The notes beneath the pieces are model-generated. The model was not told the DNA's origin. It saw only the letters and a program-made list of their open reading frames with translations, and did not search any database. A stretch of 5,127 nucleotides of DNA from Acidobacteriota bacterium. Lineage in GTDB: Bacteria; Acidobacteriota; Terriglobia; Bryobacterales; Bryobacteraceae. Shown one piece after another: positions 1 through 5,127 of this stretch (within the stretch, counting starts at the first letter, position 1; the number at the start of each line of letters is the position of its first letter). The DNA is taken from NCBI GenBank assembly GCA_021788955.1, contig JAJYKC010000259.1:1-5127 (forward strand), written 5' to 3'. The position numbers and the translations under genes were made by a program.

Positions 1-973
<973 letters not shown>

Positions 974-1021
974 TTTCTTCTTCCCTCTCTCGCGCCGTGG
1001 CGTGTGTTACAAGCGAGACGT

Positions 1022-1843
1022 ATGGCGTTCTCATTGGAAGGCAAATCGGCTCTCGTCACCGGATCGGGGCGGGGAATTGGACGGGCCATCGCCCAGCGTC
1101 TCGCCTCCGCCGGCGCGCAAGTGCTCGTCACCGATATCGATTCGGAAGCGGCCGCGGAGACCGCATCGATTCTCGGCTCGCGCGCGGCGGCGTTCTCCGG
1201 CGACCTCACCTCGCCCGAATTCCCGCAAAAGCTCGTCGAAGAAACCATCGCCCGCCACGGCTCGCTCGACATCTTAGTCAACAACGCCGGCTACACCTGG
1301 GACAACGTCATCCAAAAAATGACCGACGAGCAGTTCCAGGCCATGCTCGACATTCACCTCGTGGCGCCGTTCCGCCTCCTGCGCGCCGCCTCCGGCTGGA
1401 TTCGCGAAACCGCCAAGCGCGAGGCCGCGGAAGGCAGGCGCGTGATGCGGAAAGTGGTCAACATCAGCTCCATTTCCGGCACCCAGGGCAACGCCGGTCA
1501 GGTCGCCTACGCGGCGGGTAAGTCCGGCATCAACGGCATCACGAAAACCCTAGCCAAGGAGTGGGGACGCTACAACGTCACCGTAAATTCCGTCGCCTTC
1601 GGGCTTATTGAAACCCGTCTCATTCAGCCGCTGACTTCAGGCGCCGCCTCCATCGACATGAAAGGGAAAAAGATTCCCGTCGGCGTGCAACCGGCGGTAT
1701 TGGACGCGGCGGCAAAAGCCTGTCCCCTCGGGCGCTTAGGTACGCCGGAGGAGGCAGCCGGTGCGGTTCTATTCTTTTGTTCGCCGCTCTCTGATTACGT
1801 CACCGGAGAAGTGCTCACCTGCAGCGGTGGCATGCACTTCTAG
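1022..1843 (+). CDS. SDR-family NAD(P)-dependent oxidoreductase, FabG-like
   Basis: Classical short-chain dehydrogenase/reductase of 273 residues, expected to interconvert a keto and a hydroxy group with NAD(P)H in the cytosol. From ATG 1022: Rossmann motif TGSGRGIG (13-20), an Asp at the end of beta-2 (D38, often a sign of NAD(H) preference, although R17 is common in NADP(H) enzymes), NNAG (87-90), catalytic S150 in NISS, and YAAGK giving Y163 and K167. The usual catalytic Asn of helix alpha-4 appears to be His112. A basic insert of about a dozen residues (roughly 128-143) precedes the catalytic strand, making the protein longer than E. coli FabG (~244 aa). I prefer ATG 1022 because the fold starts there; GTG 1004 would add six residues. 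The Shine-Dalgarno is weak (GAGA, 1015-1018). It lies 48 nt after the carboxylase gene on the same strand, suggesting co-transcription and an acyl-CoA or beta-hydroxyacyl substrate (inference). Confidence 0.92.
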   Translation: MAFSLEGKSALVTGSGRGIGRAIAQRLASAGAQVLVTDIDSEAAAETASILGSRAAAFSGDLTSPEFPQKLVEETIARHGSLDILVNNAGYTWDNVIQKMTDEQFQAMLDIHLVAPFRLLRAASGWIRETAKREAAEGRRVMRKVVNISSISGTQGNAGQVAYAAGKSGINGITKTLAKEWGRYNVTVNSVAFGLIETRLIQPLTSGAASIDMKGKKIPVGVQPAVLDAAAKACPLGRLGTPEEAAGAVLFFCSPLSDYVTGEVLTCSGGMHF

Positions 1844-1857
1844 CGCACAGTCGTGCG
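1844..1857. terminator. Small hairpin between convergent genes, possible bidirectional terminator
   Basis: CGCAC (1844-1848), loop AGTC, then GTGCG (1853-1857) form a perfect 5-bp stem directly after the SDR stop codon, filling most of the 17 nt before the end of the convergent merR gene. The position fits a shared terminator. No T-tract follows on either strand, so it is not a canonical intrinsic terminator and could be chance. Confidence 0.35.
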
Positions 1858-1860
1858 GTC

Positions 1861-2370
1861 TTACCCGAGCCTGCTCTTCTTCGCCGCCACCGCCGTCTCC
1901 GTACGGGCCGGCTTGCGCGCGGGTACTTCGGTCAACCGCCGCACCTGGTCGCTCACGCAAACCAGAAACATCGGCTGCTGGGCGTTCTTCATCAGGTCCA
2001 CAATCCGCTCGTGCTGGTCTTCCAGGTAAATCGCCCGTCCGTCATTCGCCGTCAGCAGGTGCAGTTCGCTTCCGCCGGCCAGAACGTCGCTCAGCCGCTT
2101 GCCCATTTCCCGCTGGAGGAACCGCAGTACGCGCCGGATCTTCTGCAGCGAGAAGCCCTTACGCCGCAGCTCGGCGATCACGGTAATCTCAATCACCTCT
2201 TCCGGCGAATACACCCGCTTGTGGCCCTCATGGCGGGGGCTGGCGACTTTCCGCTCGTCCCACCACTGGAGTTGCCTCAGGCTCACCTGGGCGATGCGCG
2301 CAACATCCATACTGCTGAACGTTTTGGCCTCGCTGGCCACATCAGGACGACTCTTCTTTGTTTTGAACAT
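1861..2370 (-). CDS. MerR-family transcriptional regulator
   Basis: Putative DNA-binding regulator of 169 residues. After a basic N-terminus (1-17) comes a MerR-type winged helix-turn-helix (about 18-85): the helix-turn-helix includes MDVARIAQVSLRQLQWWDER (21-40), the wing HEGHKRVYSPEEV (47-59), then RRKGFSLQKIRRVLRFL (69-85). The remaining ~85 residues match no effector domain I can name; they end in a Lys/Arg/Ala-rich tail. Cys138 is the only cysteine, so the paired Cys of metal- or redox-sensing MerR/SoxR types are absent. The ATG at 2370 has an AAGGGCGG Shine-Dalgarno 6 nt upstream, and the stop is TAA. It lies 97 nt downstream of thiS on the same strand and has a candidate promoter of its own. 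It converges with the SDR gene and is the second gene away from the nuo operon. Its targets and inducer are unknown. Confidence 0.9.
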   Translation of the reverse strand: MFKTKKSRPDVASEAKTFSSMDVARIAQVSLRQLQWWDERKVASPRHEGHKRVYSPEEVIEITVIAELRRKGFSLQKIRRVLRFLQREMGKRLSDVLAGGSELHLLTANDGRAIYLEDQHERIVDLMKNAQQPMFLVCVSDQVRRLTEVPARKPARTETAVAAKKSRLG

Positions 2371-2376
2371 CCTGCA

Positions 2377-2384
2377 CCGCCCTT
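2377..2384 (-). promoter_or_regulatory. Ribosome binding site of the merR gene
   Basis: Read on the minus strand, AAGGGCGG lies 6 nt before ATG 2370 and is close to the Shine-Dalgarno consensus. It supports that start over the internal Met at residue 21, which would cut into the helix-turn-helix. Confidence 0.55.
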
Positions 2385-2410
2385 GTTTTCGGATTTAGTG
2401 GTTCAATCTG

Positions 2411-2438
2411 ATTCTACTTTACTTGTTGCCGGAGTCAA
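2411..2438 (-). promoter_or_regulatory. Candidate sigma70 promoter for merR
   Basis: On the minus strand, TTGACT (2438-2433, 5/6 to consensus) and TAGAAT (2416-2411, 5/6) are separated by 16 bp. The expected transcription start is near 2404, giving a leader of about 34 nt to ATG 2370. This would let merR be expressed independently of thiS. The 16-bp spacer is unlike the 19-20 bp spacer typical of MerR-activated promoters, so self-activation by the classical mechanism is not indicated. Confidence 0.5.
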
Positions 2439-2467
2439 TAGGGAATCCGCGCCCGGCCCGCAACGAA

Positions 2468-2683
2468 TCAGCCACCTCCAACAAACTGAACGATTTCCAC
2501 CCCCGCCCCGCCTTCCACCGGAGTCGCCCCCCAAGCCTCCCGGCGGACAATCTCGCGGTTCAACTCCACCGCCACCCGCCCGCCTTCGATCTTCAGCGCC
2601 TCCAGCAACCCGGCGACGCTCAACCCCGCCGCCACCCGTACCGGTTTCCCGTTCACAACAATCTCAATCTGTTCTGTTTCCAC
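2468..2683 (-). CDS. thiS: Sulfur carrier protein ThiS (MoaD/ThiS beta-grasp)
   Basis: Small ubiquitin-like sulfur carrier. In thiamine synthesis the C-terminal Gly is adenylylated (ThiF or MoeB-like), becomes a thiocarboxylate and gives sulfur to ThiG for the thiazole. From GTG 2683 the protein has 71 residues, close to the usual ~66-70. It has IEIVVNGKPVRV (6-17) for beta-1/2, a helix LSVAGLLEAL (21-30), NREIVRREAW (42-51), and the required C-terminal Gly-Gly within VGGG. I choose GTG 2683 because homology to known ThiS begins about five residues later. The frame stays open upstream, with TTG 2707 and GTG 2719 as alternatives; GTG 2683 has no clear Shine-Dalgarno, so the start is uncertain. 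No thiG, thiF, thiE or thiC lies in the window. It is divergent from nuoA and upstream of merR. A related carrier for another pathway cannot be excluded. Confidence 0.85.
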   Translation of the reverse strand: METEQIEIVVNGKPVRVAAGLSVAGLLEALKIEGGRVAVELNREIVRREAWGATPVEGGAGVEIVQFVGGG

Positions 2684-2712
2684 GTGTTTGTCACTTGCGC
2701 GGCTCAAAAGGT

Positions 2713-2742
2713 TTGACACCCCGTTCCGCCCCTCATTATAGT
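2713..2742 (+). promoter_or_regulatory. Sigma70-like promoter of the nuo operon
   Basis: TTGACA (2713-2718, 6/6) and TATAGT (2737-2742, 5/6) are separated by 18 bp. The predicted start is near 2749, leaving a leader of about 28 nt before nuoA, which contains its ribosome binding site. This is the best promoter match in the window and marks nuoA as the first gene of its operon. The -35 lies within the upstream part of the open thiS frame, which is another reason to favour a downstream thiS start. Confidence 0.65.
2735..2740 (-). promoter_or_regulatory. Consensus -10 element facing thiS
   Basis: On the minus strand 2740-2735 reads TATAAT, a perfect -10 box pointing at thiS. The predicted transcription start is near 2728, giving a leader of about 45 nt to GTG 2683. 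No recognisable -35 lies 16-18 bp upstream, and the box overlaps the plus-strand -10 of the nuo promoter, so part of the match may come from that overlap. Confidence 0.4.
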
Positions 2743-2763
2743 CAGAGTATAAGATTCACAGCC

Positions 2764-2767
2764 GGAG
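2764..2767 (+). promoter_or_regulatory. Ribosome binding site of nuoA
   Basis: GGAG lies 9 nt before ATG 2777, a normal spacing, and supports that start. Confidence 0.55.
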
Positions 2768-2776
2768 CCGAAAATC

Positions 2777-3154
2777 ATGCCTAACTCCTATCCGGAAGTT
2801 TACTTTCCGGTTGTGGTGCAGGCGGTGCTGGCCTTTGTCATCGCCGTCGCCTTAAGTTCGCTTTCATATTTGCTGGGTAAGCGCAGCCGCGACAAAGTAA
2901 AGGACTCGCCCTACGAGTGCGGCATGGTCCCCGTCGGCTCCGCCCGCGAGCGTTTCAGCGTAAAGTTTTATCTTGTCGCCATCGTCTTCATCCTGTTCGA
3001 CATCGAAGCCGTGTTTCTCTACCCCTGGGCGGTGGTCTACCGCGAGCTGAAGATGTTCGCCTTCGTGGAGATGCTCCTGTTTATCGCTCTGGTTCTGGTG
3101 GGCTTTTTCTACATCTGGAAGAAAGGCGCGCTGAACTGGTCCCAATCGGATTAG
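2777..3154 (+). CDS. nuoA: NADH-quinone oxidoreductase subunit A (complex I, NuoA/ND3)
   Basis: Small membrane subunit of proton-pumping complex I, at the junction of membrane arm and peripheral arm near the quinone site. The 125-residue length is normal for the family. Three hydrophobic segments are seen: about 11-33, 62-88 and 93-114. The loop between the first two holds the family signature KDSPYECG (42-49, with the conserved Cys48), matching the ND3 loop that contacts the quinone cavity. The second segment carries FDIEAVFLYPWA (74-85), with D75 and E77 equivalent to the conserved acidic pair of NuoA. The protein is intact, with a good Shine-Dalgarno and promoter upstream. It is the first gene of the operon; nuoC follows after 16 nt, with nuoB not present between them. 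Confidence 0.97.
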   Translation: MPNSYPEVYFPVVVQAVLAFVIAVALSSLSYLLGKRSRDKVKDSPYECGMVPVGSARERFSVKFYLVAIVFILFDIEAVFLYPWAVVYRELKMFAFVEMLLFIALVLVGFFYIWKKGALNWSQSD

Positions 3155-3170
3155 ACTTCTCAAAAGGACA

Positions 3171-3656
3171 ATGCTGCCGGAACCATTACGAGACTATGCC
3201 CCTGCCGTGGCGCTGGAAGAACTGAATCCCGCCGCGATCGTAGGGGGCCACGCCGACCGCGGCGAACCAACGCTCTACCTCAACCCCGACCATCTTGTCG
3301 AAGCCTGCCAAAAACTCAAGGAACGCTTCGCCTTCATCCGGCTGAGTTCCGTGACCGCTGTCGACCGTCACCCCGAGGAGCCGCGCTTCGAAGTGGTCTA
3401 TCATCTTCACTCGCTCGAAAACAACGCGCGCTTGCGCCTCAAGTGCCGGGTCGGCGGCGAAGCCCCCTCGGTTCCCTCCGTCACCTCGGTCTGGACCGGC
3501 GCCAACTGGTACGAGCGCGAAGTGTTCGACCTGTTCGGCGTCGGGTTCCGCGATCACCCTGACCTCCGCCGCATCATGATGCCGGACGATTGGGAAGGCC
3601 ACCCCTTGCGGAAGGATTACCCTACGCACGGGCACAAGTACAGCTATAAGGATTAG
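3171..3656 (+). CDS. nuoC: NADH-quinone oxidoreductase subunit C (complex I, 30 kDa subunit)
   Basis: Peripheral-arm subunit of complex I that packs against NuoD and NuoB and carries no cofactor. It has 161 residues and is not fused to NuoD (as it is in E. coli). The core signature is intact: SSVTAVDR (59-66), then WYEREVFDLFGVGFRDHPDL (113-132), RRIMMPDDWEGHPLRKDYP (133-151). The first ~30 residues are variable. The start ATG 3171 has AAAAGGA (3162-3168) ending only 2 nt before it, an unusually short spacing, but no better in-frame start exists before the conserved region. It sits 16 nt after nuoA and 5 nt before nuoD, consistent with one transcript. Confidence 0.96.
   Translation: MLPEPLRDYAPAVALEELNPAAIVGGHADRGEPTLYLNPDHLVEACQKLKERFAFIRLSSVTAVDRHPEEPRFEVVYHLHSLENNARLRLKCRVGGEAPSVPSVTSVWTGANWYEREVFDLFGVGFRDHPDLRRIMMPDDWEGHPLRKDYPTHGHKYSYKD
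3648..3652 (+). promoter_or_regulatory. Ribosome binding site of nuoD inside the nuoC end
   Basis: AAGGA lies 9 nt before ATG 3662 and overlaps the last codons of nuoC. It supports the nuoD start and suggests coupled translation of the two genes. Confidence 0.55.
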
Positions 3657-3661
3657 CCGCC

Positions 3662-4897
3662 ATGCCCGACCTCAGCCCTGAACTCACCGAAGAAGCAAGT
3701 CCGGCCGGGACCGAAGCGGCCGAAACCCGGAAGCGCCGTCTCACCGTCAACATGGGGCCCCAGCACCCGTCCACGCACGGCGTGCTCCGCGTCCTCATCG
3801 ACCTCGACGGCGAGGTCATCACCGGCGCCCAGCCCGACATCGGCTACCTCCACACCGGCATCGAAAAGCAGTGCGAAGCCATCAACTGGAGCCAGGTCAC
3901 CACCCTGACCGACCGCGTCGACTACCTCGCAAACCTCTCCAATAACCTCGTCTACTCGCTCGCCGTCGAAAAGCTCATCGGCGACATCGAAATCCCGCCG
4001 AAAGCCCAATGGATGCGCGTTCTCCTGGCCGAACTCCAGCGCATCAGCAGCCATCTCGTCTGGCTCGGGACCCACGCCCTCGACATAGGCGCGATGAGCA
4101 TGTTGTTCTACTGCTTCCGCGAACGCGAGCAGGTGCTCAAGCTGTTCGAGATGTTCTCCGGCCAGCGGATGATGACCAGCTACATCCGCATCGGAGGCCT
4201 CGCACTCGAGCCGCCGCGGGGCTGGCAGCAGCGGGTGAAGGGTTTCATCGATACCTTTCCCAGCCGCATTGACGAGTACGAAGCGCTGCTCGAACACAAC
4301 CCCATCTGGATCGAGCGCACCCGCGGCGTCGGCCATATCTCGCTCGAGGACATGCTCGCCGAAGGCGTTACCGGCCCCATGATCCGCGCCGCGGGACTCC
4401 CCTGGGACATCCGCAAGAGCGAGCCCTATTCCAGCTACGACAAATTCGATTTCACAGTTCCCACGCGCACCGGCAACGACGTGTACGCCCGGTATCAGGT
4501 CCGCATGCAGGAAATGCGGCAGAGCACACGCATCGTCCAGCAGGCGCTCGACGGCATGCCCGAAGGCCCGTGGAAGGCGGACTACCAGCACGTCACCCTG
4601 CCCGACCGCGAAAAGATGAAGACCCAGATGGAAGCCCTCATCTATCACTTCAAAATCGTCACGGAGGGCTTCCGCGTGCCCGCCGGAGAAGTCTACCAGG
4701 CCATCGAAAGCCCGCGCGGCGAAATCGCCTACTACGTGGTGAGCGACGGTACCTCCCAGCCCTACCGCGTCTTTATGCGGACGCCGAGCTTCGGCAACGT
4801 CCAGTCCATCGGCACGCTGCTCAAGGGTAAGCTCATCGCCGACTCGATCGCCTCGATGGGCAGTATGGATTTCGTTCTCGGAGATGTGGATCGCTAA
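3662..4897 (+). CDS. nuoD: NADH-quinone oxidoreductase subunit D (complex I, 49 kDa subunit)
   Basis: Peripheral-arm subunit that, with NuoB, forms the quinone-reduction site of complex I; it descends from the large subunit of [NiFe] hydrogenases. It has 411 residues, the normal length for an unfused NuoD. After a 25-residue acidic, variable N-terminus comes MGPQHPSTHGVLRV (31-44), GYLHTGIEK (61-69) and LTDRVDYLANLSNN (82-95). His39 and Tyr88 keep the 49-residue spacing of the quinone-binding pair His38/Tyr87 of Thermus Nqo4. Later come ELQRISSHLVWLGTHALDIG (114-133) and the usual C-terminal FVLGDVDR. No internal damage is seen. ATG 3662 follows nuoC by 5 nt and the TAA stop abuts the nuoE ATG. 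The protein looks fully functional, so a NuoB partner is expected elsewhere in the genome. Confidence 0.98.
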   Translation: MPDLSPELTEEASPAGTEAAETRKRRLTVNMGPQHPSTHGVLRVLIDLDGEVITGAQPDIGYLHTGIEKQCEAINWSQVTTLTDRVDYLANLSNNLVYSLAVEKLIGDIEIPPKAQWMRVLLAELQRISSHLVWLGTHALDIGAMSMLFYCFREREQVLKLFEMFSGQRMMTSYIRIGGLALEPPRGWQQRVKGFIDTFPSRIDEYEALLEHNPIWIERTRGVGHISLEDMLAEGVTGPMIRAAGLPWDIRKSEPYSSYDKFDFTVPTRTGNDVYARYQVRMQEMRQSTRIVQQALDGMPEGPWKADYQHVTLPDREKMKTQMEALIYHFKIVTEGFRVPAGEVYQAIESPRGEIAYYVVSDGTSQPYRVFMRTPSFGNVQSIGTLLKGKLIADSIASMGSMDFVLGDVDR

Positions 4898-5127
4898 ATG
4901 ACTTTCTCACCCGCTCTCGAAGCCCGCTTCGCTAAGTTGCTTACCATTTATCCCGAAGGACGCCAGCGTTCGGCCGTGGTGCCGATGCTCATGTACGCGC
5001 AGGACGAGGTCGGTTGCGTCACCAGGGAACTGGTCGAAGAAGTGGCCCGCCGCTGCGGCGTCCAGCCCATGCAGGTCGACGAAGTCATCGGCTACTACTC
5101 GATGCTGCACACCAAGCCGCTCGGCAA
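4898..5127 (+). CDS. nuoE: NADH-quinone oxidoreductase subunit E (complex I, 24 kDa subunit), 3'-truncated by window
   Basis: NADH-module subunit with a thioredoxin-like [2Fe-2S] domain, working with NuoF. The frame opens at ATG 4898, directly after the nuoD TAA (4895-4897), and is open to the window end; 76 complete codons are visible of a usual ~160-180. The N-terminal helical domain is recognisable: LLTIYPEGRQRSAVVPMLMY (14-33), AQDEVGCVTRELVEEVARRC (34-53), and VDEVIGYYSMLHTKPLG (60-76), which parallels the family pattern V..V.-[FY]Y-.M...P.G. The four cluster-ligand cysteines lie beyond the window; Cys40 and Cys53 are not expected to be ligands. A GGA at 4888-4890 is a weak Shine-Dalgarno, so expression may depend on coupling to nuoD termination. 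Confidence 0.93.
   Translation, partial: MTFSPALEARFAKLLTIYPEGRQRSAVVPMLMYAQDEVGCVTRELVEEVARRCGVQPMQVDEVIGYYSMLHTKPLG

Noticed and set aside
1005..1013. TGTTACAAG as an extended -10 promoter for the SDR gene
   Set aside because: Only 4/6 to TATAAT with no -35, and it would give an almost leaderless transcript. Read-through from the carboxylase gene is simpler.
2415..2424. Tandem TACTT repeat near the merR promoter
   Set aside because: Only two 5-nt copies; too short to separate from chance, and no matching dyad was found nearby.
2734..2736. Minus-strand ATG upstream as a thiS start
   Set aside because: It is out of frame with thiS by one base and lies inside the promoter region.
2011..2784. 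257-codon plus-strand open frame across merR and thiS, running into nuoA
   Set aside because: It is antisense to two recognisable genes, the Pro/Arg/Ser-rich translation has no domain, and it overlaps the nuoA start.
3653..4648. 331-codon open frame on the minus strand opposite nuoD
   Set aside because: It lies entirely within a certain nuoD gene. Its His/Asp/Gly/Val-rich composition is what high-GC third positions produce on the antisense strand, and no family motif is visible.

Overview
The window is high-GC bacterial chromosome with mostly C- or G-ending codons. It carries ordinary metabolic and respiratory genes and no mobile element, CRISPR array or RNA gene that I can see. The host is best guessed as a soil-type Acidobacteriota member (Solibacter/Bryobacter-like). 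That guess rests on base composition, separate NuoC and NuoD proteins and the general look of the proteins; it is inference, not a sequence match.

Layout. Left block, plus strand: the C-terminal ~60% of an acyl-CoA (propionyl-CoA type) carboxylase beta subunit (1-973), then 48 nt later a short-chain dehydrogenase/reductase of the FabG-like type (1022-1843). A small hairpin (1844-1857) fills the 17-nt gap to the convergent middle block. Middle block, minus strand: thiS (2683-2468), then a MerR-family regulator (2370-1861), which has its own sigma70-like promoter in the 97-nt gap between them. Right block, plus strand: the start of a complex I operon, nuoA (2777-3154), nuoC (3171-3656), nuoD (3662-4897) and the 5' part of nuoE (4898 to the window end). 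It is driven from a near-consensus promoter at 2713-2742.

The left pair plausibly serves CoA-thioester (propionate or fatty acid) metabolism. The right block encodes the NuoA membrane subunit, the NuoC/NuoD arm subunits (quinone-site side) and the start of the NADH-side NuoE. The oddest feature is that nuoB is missing from its usual place between nuoA and nuoC: only 16 nt separate the two genes, so the N2-cluster subunit must be encoded elsewhere. Other points worth a look are the divergent nuo/thiS control region with overlapping -10 elements, a ThiS with no thiamine genes beside it, a His in place of the catalytic Asn of the SDR, and a Cys at the acyl-CoA specificity position of the carboxylase. 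I found no convincing sign of a wholly new biological system.
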